In this document: positions 17,950 through 27,129 of the stretch, piece by piece
How the letters are laid out: every line of letters begins with the position of its first letter
Position numbering within the stretch: position 1 is the first letter of the stretch
Source: an uncultured Clostridium sp.
Lineage (GTDB): Bacteria > Bacillota > Clostridia > Lachnospirales > Lachnospiraceae
Direction: 5' to 3'
Assembly: GCA_937885015.1 (NCBI GenBank)
Contig: CALAAS010000003.1
Span: 1-64,000, forward strand
Length of the DNA stretch: 64,000 bases
The notes under the pieces: model-generated
Told to the model about the DNA's origin: nothing
The model's input: the letters and a program-made list of their open reading frames with translations, nothing else
Database searches by the model: none
Translations under genes and position numbers: made by a program

Positions 17950-18448
17950 CCCCTTTTGTCTCCTTCCCATTCTGACCGGCTGATACCAGCGCCTGTCGGA
18001 TCATCCTGGCCGTCTCCCGGGTCTTTCCCGGATTGTTGCCGCCGGAGATGAGTCCCGCTGTCATCTCGTCCTCTCTTATGATCGCAGGGAAATAAAAGTC
18101 CGACTTCGTCTTATCTCCCGCTGCATTTACAAAAGCGCCGAAACGCATGCCATCCTCCAATACCATCCGGTCCGCCTCCGGATCCCCGGTGGCAGCAAAT
18201 ACCAGAAAAAACGGCTGCTTTCCCTCCCTCCACAGCTCCTCTCTGATTTCCCGGTAGGAAACACACAACAGACGAATTCTTCCTTCCTTTGCCATCTGCC
18301 GGATATTTGGCTGCGGATCCGATGCCACAACCGTGATATTGGCCCCAAAAGACTCCAGAACCCGGATGCGCCGTCCGCCCACCTCCCCGGCGCCAACCAC
18401 TAGCACCGAACGCTCCTTCATTTCAAAAAAAAGTGGAAAAAATGCCAT
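17942..18448 (-). CDS. sirC: Precorrin-2 dehydrogenase (SirC/CysG N-terminal domain)
   Basis: 168 aa, matching the NAD-binding part of CysG/Met8. It oxidises precorrin-2 to sirohydrochlorin, the branch point to siroheme and cobalt-early B12. The start FFPLFFEMKERSVLVVGAG gives the Rossmann motif GAGEVGGRR; FAATGDPEADRMV, GAFVNAAGD and FYFPAIIREDEMTAGLISGG follow. No second domain with ferrochelatase residues is present, so a separate chelatase is needed. AGGAGTAGCCT precedes the ATG, and its stop overlaps the next gene, which supplies its substrate. Confidence 0.93.
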   Translation of the reverse strand: MAFFPLFFEMKERSVLVVGAGEVGGRRIRVLESFGANITVVASDPQPNIRQMAKEGRIRLLCVSYREIREELWREGKQPFFLVFAATGDPEADRMVLEDGMRFGAFVNAAGDKTKSDFYFPAIIREDEMTAGLISGGNNPGKTRETARMIRQALVSAGQNGKETKGDG

Positions 18449-18596
18449 AGGCTACTCCTCTCAATCTATTGCATCCTGTCATCATAAACTTCTTGCCAGA
18501 CCCATTCTTTTTTTAGTATACTGTTCAGGAAAGGGAGGCAGCAGTCCCTGCGCCTCCTTCTGAATTCCAGAAAATACATGAAAGGAGAAAACACAC

Positions 18597-18854
18597 ATGG
18601 ACGAATTTTTCAGAGCCATTGAAGAAAAAATCAGGGAATCCGGATACCAGGAGACCGTCGATGGCGAAGCCATCTACAACACCATCTGTGACGAAATTGA
18701 GGAGAAGGAGGAAGGCACCTATCTGTTCCTTTCCAAACAGGACGACGGCTCTCTGTTTGAATATAAGGTAGATGTCATGGAAGAAAATTTCAACCTCTCC
18801 TATCTTCATATCACTACAAAAAGCGGTTCCTTCCACATCGATTTTGATAAATAA
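18597..18854 (+). CDS. Small conserved hypothetical protein
   Basis: 85 aa, acidic, no signal peptide or membrane segment. Alternating hydrophobic pattern near the C-terminus (SLFEYKVDVMEENFNLSYLH) suggests a small alpha/beta fold. AAAGGAGAAAACACAC precedes the ATG and a terminator follows, so it is a stand-alone gene. I do not recognise it. Confidence 0.75.
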   Translation: MDEFFRAIEEKIRESGYQETVDGEAIYNTICDEIEEKEEGTYLFLSKQDDGSLFEYKVDVMEENFNLSYLHITTKSGSFHIDFDK

Positions 18855-18862
18855 TTGACAAT

Positions 18863-18889
18863 GCCATCAGAAACTTTCTGGTGCTTTTT
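18863..18889 (+). terminator. Terminator of the 85-aa hypothetical gene
   Basis: CATCAG/CTGGTG stem (extended by A-T pairs) followed by C and five Ts, 10 bases after the stop codon. Confidence 0.7.
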
Positions 18890-18936
18890 ACTTGATTTTC
18901 CCTCGGTTCCCGTTATTTTTTTGGAAAAACCGTTTC

Positions 18937-18965
18937 TTGCCGACCTTCTCCTTATCTGCTATAAT
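18937..18965 (+). promoter_or_regulatory. Promoter of the HPr-like gene with nested palindromes
   Basis: TTGCCG (18937-18942), 17-bp spacer, TATAAT (18960-18965). Directly downstream are overlapping A/T-rich inverted repeats (GTTAAAATATTAAC, then AATATTAA/TTAATATT), placed where an operator would cover the transcription start. Confidence 0.6.
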
Positions 18966-19016
18966 TATTATTGTTAAAATATTAACCTTTAATATTTCAG
19001 ATAAGGAGTGTCTAAC

Positions 19017-19253
19017 ATGAAAATACAGAATATTACAAATGTTGATAAATTCTTCCAGGTCATCGAACAGTGTACCGGCACCGTAGAACTGGTTTCTCCG
19101 GAAGGCGACCGTATTAACCTGAAATCCAAGCTGTCCCAGTATCTATCCATGGCTACGATGTTTTCCAACGGCTATATCAAAGAACTGGAGCTGGTCGCCT
19201 ACGACAAAGAGGATGTGGATCGTCTGATCAAATATATGTGCCAGGGAGAGTGA
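19017..19253 (+). CDS. HPr-like small protein without the catalytic histidine
   Basis: 78 aa. The sequence follows the HPr fold: a first helix (VDKFFQVIEQCTG), then VELVSPEGDRINLKSKLSQYLSM, which aligns with the HPr stretch containing NLKS and the regulatory Ser46 (here S37), then a strand and final helix. The region that carries His15 in HPr is absent or has no His, so it cannot accept phosphate from enzyme I there; this pattern recalls Crh. The ATG at 19017 is chosen because AAGGAG sits 8 bases ahead and overlaps the alternative GTG at 19008. Fold assignment is by eye. Confidence 0.6.
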   Translation: MKIQNITNVDKFFQVIEQCTGTVELVSPEGDRINLKSKLSQYLSMATMFSNGYIKELELVAYDKEDVDRLIKYMCQGE

Positions 19254-19255
19254 TC

Positions 19256-20449
19256 TCACGGCGCATCGGATTTTGGATTTTTTTCTTCCGACTCCGGTGC
19301 GCCTGTTTTTTTTGCCCTATGGACACCTTTTTTTTCCAGTCTTCTACCCACATCTTCCCGAACCAGGGCATATACCACTGAACAGAGCGGGATAAAAATC
19401 AGCATTCCCACAATTCCCAGCATGCTCCCGCCCACAGACACCGCCACCAGCACCCAGATGGACGGAAGACCCACTGAATTTCCCACCACATGGGGATAGA
19501 TGAGATTCCCCTCTATCTGCTGCAGAACAAAAAACAGAATCGTAAACCAGATCGCCTGAATGGGATTTACCATCAGCATCAAAAAAATCCCGATAGCACA
19601 GCCGATAAACGCGCCGAAAATCGGAATCAGCGCTGTAAAGGCAATGAGCACCCCGATCAGCAGCGGGTAAGGCATTCTGAAAAATGCCAATGTTACAAAA
19701 AACATGGTGCCCAGGATGACCGCCTCCGTGCACTGTCCTGTCAAAAACCTGGAAAATGTCTGCTCTGTCATACGCCCGACACGAAAAATCTCACTGGCCG
19801 CCCTCTCCGGTAAATAGGCATAGCAAAAGCGTTTCAGCTGCCCCAACAGTTTTTCTTTCTGCAGAAGAATATACATGGCAAAGATAAAAGAAATACTGAA
19901 AGAGGTCAGACCGCTGGCAATGGACATGGCAGCAGTCAGCGTGGAAGACAGCACCGTTCCGGCTCCAGTCGTCACAAATCCCGCTACCCGCTCCAGCGTC
20001 TCTTTCCAGTCAATCTGCAGGCTGACCGAGTCCAGATATGCTGTAATCTCCGGATATGCCACAAATGTCTCCTCCCCCCAGGATCGGAGCTTTCCTAAAA
20101 ACTGCGGGATCAGCTCTGCAAGGCTGAAAAATGTTTTTGTCAGCTGGGGAAGCACCAAAAAAACCACCACTCCCAGAATCAGAACCAGAAGGAGAATAGA
20201 CAGCACCAAACTTACCGGCCGTCTCCAGGTTCCATCTTTTTTCCCTTTGGGCAGCGTTTCCTCAATCCTCCGCATGGGTACGTTCAAAATAAAGGCAATC
20301 GCCCCTCCCAGAAGAAAGGGGATAACCAGACGAAACATCCATCCCAGAAAAGCAGCCGCCTTCTCAAGGCGAAAGGCCAGGGCCAGCAAAAGAATGGTGT
20401 ATAAAATCAAAAGCATGATCCGCTTCATGGTTTCACGATTAAGCTCCAT
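19256..20449 (-). CDS. AI-2E family (PerM/YdiK-type) transporter
   Basis: 397 aa integral membrane protein with about eight hydrophobic segments: two near the N-terminus (LLILYTILLLALAF and LVIPFLLGGAIAFILN), one at VLSILLLVLILGVVVFLV, and a block near the C-terminus (GTMFFVTLAFFRMPYPLLIG, FGAFIGCAIGIFLML, IWVLVAVSVGGSMLGIVGML). This layout, with the long extracytoplasmic loop between, is the AI-2E/UPF0118 family; members move autoinducer-2 or act as Na+/H+ antiporters, so the substrate is open. Its start overlaps the AlaX stop by 11 bases; GGAGGGCGGAT precedes it. Confidence 0.9.
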   Translation of the reverse strand: MELNRETMKRIMLLILYTILLLALAFRLEKAAAFLGWMFRLVIPFLLGGAIAFILNVPMRRIEETLPKGKKDGTWRRPVSLVLSILLLVLILGVVVFLVLPQLTKTFFSLAELIPQFLGKLRSWGEETFVAYPEITAYLDSVSLQIDWKETLERVAGFVTTGAGTVLSSTLTAAMSIASGLTSFSISFIFAMYILLQKEKLLGQLKRFCYAYLPERAASEIFRVGRMTEQTFSRFLTGQCTEAVILGTMFFVTLAFFRMPYPLLIGVLIAFTALIPIFGAFIGCAIGIFLMLMVNPIQAIWFTILFFVLQQIEGNLIYPHVVGNSVGLPSIWVLVAVSVGGSMLGIVGMLIFIPLCSVVYALVREDVGRRLEKKGVHRAKKTGAPESEEKNPKSDAP

Positions 20450-21629
20450 ATCCGCCCTCCGCTTCTGGCTTTTTTATAATTTCAGCCTCATGAAATGCCG
20501 TCTCAATCTCTTCCTTCCTGGCCTGAAAGGTTCCCTGCACCATACGGGCGTTTCCTCCCCCACGACCATTCAGGCGGCCGTTCAGCCATTTTCCTGTTTC
20601 CCGCACATCCAGCACACGACTTCCGACACAGTAGCTGTAACTGCCTTCACTGCCGGAGCATACCAGCACCACGCTTCCCTTCTGCTTTTCCAGCAGAAGA
20701 TCTGCCAGCTGCCGCACCTGTACCGGACTCAGCTCCGGCTCAAAGACTGAAAGTCCCCCCTCCTGTTCCGGATATCCTTCTGCAATCAGATCCATAAGGC
20801 GTCTTCGCAGGGTGCCGATCTCTCCGTCTTTCCTGGCATTTTCCTGCTTCAGCTGCCGGATGGCGGCCGCAATTCCATCGGTTTTAGCAGACAGAAGGAC
20901 CGACATCTCCTGCATTTGTTCCGTTCTGGCCTCATAGTCAAAAAGAGCCTCCATACCACAGAGCATGGAAATCCGCACACCGCCTTTATAGCGGATCATG
21001 GAAAGGAACTTGATGCAGCCGATCTCACCAGTGCGTGCCACATGCGTCCCACAGCAGGCACAGCAGTCCGCTCCCTGAATTTCCACGATGCGGATCGGTC
21101 CGGTCAACTCCTTCTTAAAACGGTATTCCAGTGTTTTCAGTTCATCCTCGGAAGGATATGTAACCTGAACCGGCCGGTTTTCCCAGACAACCTGATTTGC
21201 CTCCCGCTCAATTTCCATCAGCTGCTCCCAGGTAAGCTCGCCGCTCAGATCAATGGTCATCTCCGTCCGGCCCATGTGAAATCCCACATTGTGATATCCG
21301 TACTGTCTGTGAATCAGTCCGGACACAATATGCTCTCCTGTGTGCTGCTGCATATTGGAAAACCTGTTTTTCCAGTCAAGGGTTCCCCGAACCCGCTCTC
21401 CCGGTGTCAGAGGTCCCTCTGCATAGTGACAGATCCCCGCTTCCGTCTCCTGTACATCCAGAATACGGATGCCGCCAAGCATACCGCCTTCTGGCGGCTG
21501 CCCGCCTCCCTCCGGATAAAAGGCAGTCCGGTCCAGATAAATCTCATATCCGTCCTTTCCTTTTCTGCAATCCGTTACCGTGGCCTCAAACTCCCGCAGA
21601 TACGGGTCTCTATCGTATAATCGTTCCAT
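20439..21629 (-). CDS. AlaX-type alanyl-tRNA editing protein with DHHA1 domain
   Basis: Hydrolyses mischarged Ser- or Gly-tRNA(Ala) in trans. About 396 aa, the long form. It has the AlaRS-like beta-barrel start (TAFYPEGGGQPPEGG), the zinc ligands HTGEHIVSG (HxxxH) and CACCGTHVARTGEIG (CxxxH), a linking coiled coil (AAAIRQLKQENARKDGEIGT) and a C-terminal DHHA1 domain with NGRGGGNARMVQG. The start at 21629 has CAGGAGAGAAT upstream; the in-frame ATG at 21653 has none. Cotranscribed with the AI-2E transporter. Confidence 0.9.
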   Translation of the reverse strand: MERLYDRDPYLREFEATVTDCRKGKDGYEIYLDRTAFYPEGGGQPPEGGMLGGIRILDVQETEAGICHYAEGPLTPGERVRGTLDWKNRFSNMQQHTGEHIVSGLIHRQYGYHNVGFHMGRTEMTIDLSGELTWEQLMEIEREANQVVWENRPVQVTYPSEDELKTLEYRFKKELTGPIRIVEIQGADCCACCGTHVARTGEIGCIKFLSMIRYKGGVRISMLCGMEALFDYEARTEQMQEMSVLLSAKTDGIAAAIRQLKQENARKDGEIGTLRRRLMDLIAEGYPEQEGGLSVFEPELSPVQVRQLADLLLEKQKGSVVLVCSGSEGSYSYCVGSRVLDVRETGKWLNGRLNGRGGGNARMVQGTFQARKEEIETAFHEAEIIKKPEAEGGYGA

Positions 21630-21799
21630 ATTCTCTCCTGTTCCCGGCCGCATTTTCCTGCACAGCCGCTTGTATCCCTATTATACACAACTTTCCCCCG
21701 CATTCAATCAATCCCTGGAAAAATACTTAAAAATTCGGAAACTATGGCAAGCTGCCAGACATATGATGAAGTGTAAAGAAAAATCTCGGAGGAAAAACT

Positions 21800-22036
21800 A
21801 TGAGTGATTTAGCAGCAACAAACTGCGGATGTGGATGTGAGACCAGCGGGAGCGGCTGCGGCTGCAACATAATCTTCCTGATCCTCATCTTAATGTGCTG
21901 CGGAGGCGGCAATTGCTTCGAACATAACTGTGGCTGCGGCGGAGGCGGCTTTGGCGGAAATTGTGACTGCCTGATCTGGATTCTCCTTCTGTGCTGCTGC
22001 TGCGGAAACGGAAACGGCGGAGGCTTCTGCTGCTGA
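21800..22036 (+). CDS. Small glycine- and cysteine-rich protein
   Basis: 78 aa with 18 cysteines and many glycines. Cysteines occur as CGCGC, CGC, CC, CGC, CDC, CCCC and a final CC, separated by two short very hydrophobic runs (NIIFLILILM and LIWILLL). A strong GGAGG lies 7 bases before the ATG, so it is a genuine gene. Similar proteins in gut Clostridia carry the misleading label 'chorion class high-cysteine protein'; the function is unknown. A spore-coat or metal-binding role would fit the composition but is inference. It is convergent with the B12 gene cbiC. Confidence 0.75.
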   Translation: MSDLAATNCGCGCETSGSGCGCNIIFLILILMCCGGGNCFEHNCGCGGGGFGGNCDCLIWILLLCCCCGNGNGGGFCC

Positions 22037-22095
22037 TTTCCCATGGCACCAAAACAGGCGCGCCGCAGATGCAGTCCGCCTCCAGCGGAACAATT

Positions 22096-22743
22096 TCATT
22101 CCCGCCTGATCTGATAAAGAAGGCCATTGCAGATGGCGGCAGCAACATTGCTGCCGCCCTTTCTCCCTCTGGCTACAATATAGGGAATATCCTGCAAAGA
22201 CAGAATCAGTTCTTTGGATGCCTCCACATTCACAAAACCCACAGGAACTCCGATAATCAGCCGTGGCCGAAGTTTCCCATTCTGGATCAGTTCATACAGC
22301 CGTACCAGCGCCGTAGGCGCATTTCCAACGGCAAAAATCACATCCCGGCCCAGCTGGCTGGCTTTATCCATACTGGCTGCAGCCCTGGTCATTCCTCTCT
22401 CTTTTGCAGCCTGAGCCACATCCTCATCTGCCATAAAGCAAAGTGCCTGGCCTCCCAGTGCCCCCAAAGCCTTCTTGTTAATCCCTGCCTTCCCCATATT
22501 GGTATCCGTCACAATATCCGTTCCTGCCCGCAGCGCCGAAAGTGCTGCCTCCACAGCTCCTGGAGAAAATACCAGATTATCCGCGTAATCAAAATCAGCG
22601 GTGGTATGAATTACCCGCTTTATGATGGGGTCTTCCTCTTCCAGAAAATGCCGGTCTCCCAGTTCTTCTGTGATGATTTCAAAGCTGCGCGCCTCGATTT
22701 CTCCAGGCAGAACACGGCTTAAAACAATCTTTGTATCCTCCAT
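22096..22743 (-). CDS. cbiC: Cobalt-precorrin-8 methylmutase
   Basis: Moves the C11 methyl to C12, giving cobyrinic acid. About 215 aa. Family motifs are the catalytic histidine region KRVIHTTADFDYADNL, TDTNMGKAGINKKAL, AVGNAPTAL and GVPVGFVNVEASKE, PYIVARGRKGGSNVA. The ATG at 22743 has a strong purine-rich site (AGGAGAGGGG) just upstream; an alternative ATG at 22767 overlaps the cbiP stop as TAATG. Last gene of the cobT-to-cbiC run. Confidence 0.93.
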   Translation of the reverse strand: MEDTKIVLSRVLPGEIEARSFEIITEELGDRHFLEEEDPIIKRVIHTTADFDYADNLVFSPGAVEAALSALRAGTDIVTDTNMGKAGINKKALGALGGQALCFMADEDVAQAAKERGMTRAAASMDKASQLGRDVIFAVGNAPTALVRLYELIQNGKLRPRLIIGVPVGFVNVEASKELILSLQDIPYIVARGRKGGSNVAAAICNGLLYQIRRE

Positions 22744-22766
22744 ATCCGTTCCCCTCTCCTCTTCCA

Positions 22767-24353
22767 TTATTTCAGCTCGCCGATTCCTTGTTTCAAAATA
22801 TCATAAATGGCCTGCAGATCCAGATGCGCTCTCAGAATCTCTGCCAGACGGTCATACTGGTTTTCCCGGTACGCGCGGTACTCCAACGGCTTTCCGGCCA
22901 TTCCCGAATCCAGTCCCTTTCTTTCAAGAAGAACTCCGGCCATTGCTCTGGCAATTCCCGGCCCGTCAAAAATTCCGTGTACATACGTGCCATACAAATT
23001 TCCTCTGCAGAGTCCATCCCGCTTTTCTCCCAGAGCCCCCTGCTGAAACTCCTGGAGCTCAAGAAGGGAAATCCCGTCAGTTTCCCCCTGCTCCTCCCCC
23101 AGCAAAAAGTTTCCAGTCTGCCCCATATGAATTTCATAACCCTCGATTTCCATGCCAGAAAGGGCGGAAAAAATACCGGAAACCCGACTGAAGCATCCCT
23201 TTACCCGCGTTCTTGTCTTTTCCTCCCGGAATCTGGTCTGCAGCAAAAACAGTCCCATTCCTGGCACAGTCCGGCCCGGCACACCTGCCTCTGTTCCTTC
23301 CTCATCCACCAGTTCCAGCCCCATCATCTGATAGCCGCCGCAGATTCCCCAGACTGGAATTCCTCTGGAGGCCAGCGAAAGAATGGCTGCCTCCAGGCCG
23401 CTCTGTCGCATCCATAGAAGATCATCCACTGTATTTTTCGTGCCTGGAAGAATGACAAGGTCTGGAGTTCCCAGCTGGGAAAGCCGGTCCACATAGCGGA
23501 CCGAAAGGCCTGGGGTCTGTTCCAGAACATGAAAATCTGTAAAATTGGAAAGTCTGGGAAAACGAACCACAACAATTTCCGCAGCCAGACTCCTTCCGGC
23601 ATCCCCATCCTCCTTCCCGCCTTTCCTCTCCATGCGGCTGCTAAGACTATCCTCATCCTCCAGATCTACGTTCATATAGGGGACAACGCCCACCGTCGGA
23701 ACTTTGCAGAGATCCGTCAGCATTTTCACACCCGGATCCAAAATTGACCTGTCCCCTCGAAATTTGTTGATGATCAGCCCCTTTACCATGGCCCGCTCCT
23801 CTGGCTCCAGAAGCATCAGCGTCCCATACAGCTGGGCAAATACGCCGCCCCGGTCAATGTCTCCGGCCAGAATTACCGGCGCTCCTGCCAGCCGTGCCAT
23901 TCCCATATTCACTATATCATCCTGCTTCAAATTGATTTCCGCCGGACTCCCGGCTCCCTCAATTACCAGGATGTCGTATTCCGCATCCAGACGCCGGTAC
24001 GATTCCATAATTTTCGGAATCAGTGACTGCTTTTTCTGAAAATATTCCCGGGCCGCCATCGTTCCCACAGGAATTCCCTGCACAATAACCTGGGATCCTG
24101 TATCGCTGGAAGGCTTTAACAGAATGGGATTCATATCCACCGAAGGGCAAATTCCCGCCGCCTCGGCCTGCACCACCTGAGCCCGTCCCATTTCCAGTCC
24201 TTCCTCCGTAATATACGAATTAAGCGCCATATTCTGAGATTTAAATGGAGCCACCCGGAAACCATCCTGACTAAAAATCCGGCATAAACCAGCTGTCAGC
24301 AGGCTTTTCCCTGCATTGGACATGGTTCCCTGTATCATAATTGCTTTTGCCAT
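22767..24353 (-). CDS. cbiP: Cobyric acid synthase
   Basis: Amidates side chains b, d, e and g of adenosylcobyrinic acid a,c-diamide using glutamine and ATP. 528 aa. N-terminal dethiobiotin-synthetase-like ATPase ([20 protein letters not shown], then [40 protein letters not shown]) and a C-terminal class I glutaminase with the nucleophile in [11 protein letters not shown] and the late histidine in [10 protein letters not shown]. Three bases separate it from cobD. Confidence 0.96.
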   Translation of the reverse strand: MAKAIMIQGTMSNAGKSLLTAGLCRIFSQDGFRVAPFKSQNMALNSYITEEGLEMGRAQVVQAEAAGICPSVDMNPILLKPSSDTGSQVIVQGIPVGTMAAREYFQKKQSLIPKIMESYRRLDAEYDILVIEGAGSPAEINLKQDDIVNMGMARLAGAPVILAGDIDRGGVFAQLYGTLMLLEPEERAMVKGLIINKFRGDRSILDPGVKMLTDLCKVPTVGVVPYMNVDLEDEDSLSSRMERKGGKEDGDAGRSLAAEIVVVRFPRLSNFTDFHVLEQTPGLSVRYVDRLSQLGTPDLVILPGTKNTVDDLLWMRQSGLEAAILSLASRGIPVWGICGGYQMMGLELVDEEGTEAGVPGRTVPGMGLFLLQTRFREEKTRTRVKGCFSRVSGIFSALSGMEIEGYEIHMGQTGNFLLGEEQGETDGISLLELQEFQQGALGEKRDGLCRGNLYGTYVHGIFDGPGIARAMAGVLLERKGLDSGMAGKPLEYRAYRENQYDRLAEILRAHLDLQAIYDILKQGIGELK

Positions 24354-24356
24354 TTC

Positions 24357-25454
24357 CTACTCCCACCTCTCTTGCTGGAGGGCCAGCACCTTTAAAAGTT
24401 CTCTGTTTTCCGCACGGCTCCGGACGGAAGTCCGGTAATACCGTCCATCCAGTCCTGGAAAATTCCCGCAGCTGCGAAGCAGGATTCCCTGCCTTTTCCC
24501 CCACTCTTTCCAGTCCACTGTGTCATCCTCTCCTCGAAACAACAGATAATTTGCAGCCGACGGATATACCCGAAAACCCAGATCTTCCAGTCCTTTTTGC
24601 AGAAAACCGCGCTCATCCTCCACTGCCCGAACCGTCTTCTCCAAAAACTCCCTCTGTCCAAAGGCTGCCGCTCCGGCTGCCTGGGCCGGCGCTGACACGC
24701 TCCAGGGTTGACGGATCTCCTCCATTTTTTCCCGGAAGCCTCCGTCTGTCGTAATCAAAAAACCAAGACGCAGTCCGGCCATGGAGTATATTTTCGTCAA
24801 TGCGTTGAGAAGGAGCACATGAGAAAACGTTTCCGGCCGACTGGAAAGAAGGGAGGCCGCCGAATATCGGTTCCGTTCCTTCAAAAACCAGTTAAAGCAC
24901 TCATCCACCAGAAGGCGGATTCCCAGTCTGCCGCAGATTTCCGCCAGCTCCTCCACAAAGGTTGCAGGCACGGCCTGTCCTGTTGGATTATTAGGATTTC
25001 CAAAAATCAGAAGTTCTGGCCTTTCTCTTTCCAGGGTTTCCCACAGGCGGTCCCTTGCCTGTTCCAGAGAAAATTCCTCCTCTTCCTTTAAGTAGACAGA
25101 CGTCACCTCACATCCCACAGACCTGAGTGCCTGCCCATATTCCGAAAATCCAGGGGCCAGCAGCACCGCTTTTTCAGGGCGAAGCGCCAGAACCGCATCA
25201 TAAAGAAGATCCGAAGCCCCATTTCCAAACAAAAAATGCTCCGCAAAAAAAGGCGTCCCATCGAATTGATAAAACCCGGAAGCCGCCTCCCGAAGTTTCC
25301 GGCAGTACGGATCTGGATACATTTCCCAGAAAGATTCTGAATCATGCACCGCCTGGCGCACTGCCTTTGGCATTCCCAAAAAATTCGTATTGACAGAAAA
25401 ATCCAGCCGGATTTCCGGCTGGCCAAATCGATCGCCTCCGTGCTGATACTTCAC
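24357..25454 (-). CDS. cobD: Threonine-phosphate decarboxylase (PLP aminotransferase fold)
   Basis: Makes (R)-1-amino-2-propanol O-2-phosphate, the linker attached to cobyric acid by CbiB. About 365 aa. It begins YQHGGDRFG, typical of CobD, with LFGNGASDLLY, GNPNNPTGQAVP, LLVDECFNWF and the PLP lysine in LNALTKIYSMAGLRLG. The start is taken as GTG at 25454 because GGAGGG lies 5 bases ahead; another GTG at 25484 is possible. Context (cbiB upstream, cbiP downstream) separates it from histidinol-phosphate aminotransferases, which look alike. Confidence 0.9.
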   Translation of the reverse strand: MKYQHGGDRFGQPEIRLDFSVNTNFLGMPKAVRQAVHDSESFWEMYPDPYCRKLREAASGFYQFDGTPFFAEHFLFGNGASDLLYDAVLALRPEKAVLLAPGFSEYGQALRSVGCEVTSVYLKEEEEFSLEQARDRLWETLERERPELLIFGNPNNPTGQAVPATFVEELAEICGRLGIRLLVDECFNWFLKERNRYSAASLLSSRPETFSHVLLLNALTKIYSMAGLRLGFLITTDGGFREKMEEIRQPWSVSAPAQAAGAAAFGQREFLEKTVRAVEDERGFLQKGLEDLGFRVYPSAANYLLFRGEDDTVDWKEWGKRQGILLRSCGNFPGLDGRYYRTSVRSRAENRELLKVLALQQERWE

Positions 25455-25578
25455 CCGATCCCTCCCATTCTGCTGCAGATCCACTGATTCTTTCCTGTTT
25501 TCTTTGCTGCAGCTTCTTTCATACTCCTATAAGGTTTCTTGCTTTCCCTGGGCGCATACCTGTTTTGTCATATCTTCC

Positions 25579-26556
25579 CTACAACAGAAACCCGCGAACA
25601 GCAAACGCCAGAACAAACGCCGCCAAAGCCGCGCCATACATCAGCCATCCAGCCCGCAGGATATCTTCCGGCTGCACTGGCCGGTCATCATCGCCGATAA
25701 AAGGTTTTTTTACCAATGTTCCAAAATACCAGGCATCTCCCGCCAGGCGGATTCCCAGCGCACCGGCACAGGCAGCCTCTGTCTGTGCCGAATTGGGACT
25801 TTTATGATTTCTCCGGTCTCTTCGCCAGATCCGATATGCCCCGGCTCCGTCGAAACCGGGAAGGGCCCAGGAAATCCCCACCAGAAGGAGCGCAGATATT
25901 CTGGCCGGAATAAAATTGACCAGGTCATCCAGACGGGCGGCAGCCCGGCCAAAATACAGGTACGTCTCATTTTTATATCCCACCATGGAATCCATGGTAT
26001 TTACTGCCTTGTAAAGCCAGCCAAACACCGGCCCTCCAAGAGCCAGATAAAACAGAGGTGCTACAATTCCGTCTGAAGTATTTTCTGCCACCGTCTCCAC
26101 AGCAGCCCTGGCAACTCCGTCTGCATCCAGACATTCTGTATCCCGGCCCACGATCATGGAAACCCGTTTTCGCGCTTCCTTGAGATTTCCCTCACGAAGC
26201 GGGACGTAAACTCGCCGACTCTCCCGCCCCAGAGATCGGGTGGCCAGAAGATAATAGACCATAAGAGCCTGCACCGCTGCCTCCCAGACGGGCCCGGCAA
26301 GGGATGCCGCATACAGAATCCCGCCCGCCGAGGCACCCGTTACAGCCAGCACAGACAACACCAGTCCGCCTCCGGCTTTCAACTCCCCTTTTTCCGTTTT
26401 CGGAAACCAGCCGCGCCACAGGGATTCCAGGCGGGAAATCAATGTCCCGATGGCGCAGACAGGATGCCAGCGTCCCTGGGGATCCCCAAGAAGAAGATCC
26501 AAGAAAAAACCGGCTGCCATAGCTGCCAGCTGCAGCCGGATATCAAATTCCCCCAT
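25579..26556 (-). CDS. cbiB: Adenosylcobinamide-phosphate synthase
   Basis: Membrane enzyme joining aminopropanol phosphate to adenosylcobyric acid. About 325 aa with several membrane segments. Family motifs: FFLDLLLGDPQGRWHPV near the N-terminus, RKRVSMIVGRDT, VARAAVETVAENTSDGIVAP, WLYKAVNTMDSMVGYK and LDDLVNFIPARI. The start at 26556 has GGAGAGAAAGGGTTA upstream and clears the stop of the preceding gene by 17 bases; a longer start at 26604 would overlap it. Confidence 0.95.
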   Translation of the reverse strand: MGEFDIRLQLAAMAAGFFLDLLLGDPQGRWHPVCAIGTLISRLESLWRGWFPKTEKGELKAGGGLVLSVLAVTGASAGGILYAASLAGPVWEAAVQALMVYYLLATRSLGRESRRVYVPLREGNLKEARKRVSMIVGRDTECLDADGVARAAVETVAENTSDGIVAPLFYLALGGPVFGWLYKAVNTMDSMVGYKNETYLYFGRAAARLDDLVNFIPARISALLLVGISWALPGFDGAGAYRIWRRDRRNHKSPNSAQTEAACAGALGIRLAGDAWYFGTLVKKPFIGDDDRPVQPEDILRAGWLMYGAALAAFVLAFAVRGFLL

Positions 26557-26573
26557 TAACCCTTTCTCTCCTT

Positions 26574-26972
26574 CTATCCTTTGATCTGCATGGCAATTCC
26601 ACATAAGACACGGTACACCTGTCCGCTTTCAGCTGCAATATTCTGACAGATCCGGCCGTGAATCTCCCTGTATTCACGCTGAAAAGCCTCCATCGGCACA
26701 ATCCCGCATCCGATCTCATCCGTCACAATCACAACAGCTTTATTTTCCGCCATAAGCCGTTTTGCAAAGCTCTCTGCATCCACTCCCGCCTTCATAAGGC
26801 GCCATACCAACTCTTCCAGATGAAGAATGACAGGCGCAAAAAGCGCCTTTTCCGGCGCATCATTCCGTCCATCCATCCAGTCAGAAGGAAGCTTTTCCTC
26901 TGGTTCCAGATTCAGAAAGCGTTTTACAAAGGCCGTTTTTCCCTGATTTTTTCCTCCCGTTACCAGTATCAC
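26574..26972 (-). CDS. Short CobU-like P-loop protein (second CobU paralogue)
   Basis: 132 aa. P-loop VTGGKNQGKT at the N-terminus and a C-terminal half that looks like the end of canonical CobU: VIVTDEIGCGIVPMEAFQRE then GRICQNIAAESGQVYRV. It lacks the RHR segment with the guanylylated histidine of CobU, so it could at most be a kinase or an accessory subunit. The true CobU is two genes upstream. It starts with GTG at 26972, overlapping the TGA of a 31-codon ORF as GTGA. Confidence 0.75.
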   Translation of the reverse strand: MILVTGGKNQGKTAFVKRFLNLEPEEKLPSDWMDGRNDAPEKALFAPVILHLEELVWRLMKAGVDAESFAKRLMAENKAVVIVTDEIGCGIVPMEAFQREYREIHGRICQNIAAESGQVYRVLCGIAMQIKG

Positions 26973-27064
26973 TGGAATCCCTCCACCCGTTTGGATGAAC
27001 AGGTCAGAACCGCCACATGGGGTTCTGTCTCACCGGTAATCTGAATGTTCTTCTGTTTCTTCAT
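26969..27064 (-). CDS. 31-codon ORF translationally coupled to the CobU-like gene
   Basis: ATG at 27064 preceded by GGAAAGGAGAGGAAG, an excellent ribosome binding site, then 31 codons (start MKKQKNIQITGETEPHV, end CSSKRVEGFQ) and a TGA that overlaps the GTG start of the CobU-like gene (GTGA). It lies 65 bases after cobS. It may be a real small protein or a leader whose translation opens the next gene. No family is recognised. Confidence 0.55.
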   Translation of the reverse strand: MKKQKNIQITGETEPHVAVLTCSSKRVEGFQ

Positions 27065-27129
27065 CTTCCTCTCCTTTCCTATTTCTGCCTTACTGCCGGA
27101 TATGCCATTCTCTTCTCCGCATGAACCGT

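Noticed and set aside
24357..25454. Histidinol-phosphate aminotransferase (hisC)
   Set aside because: The sequence is of the same fold, but its place between cbiB and cbiP and the HGGD start favour CobD.
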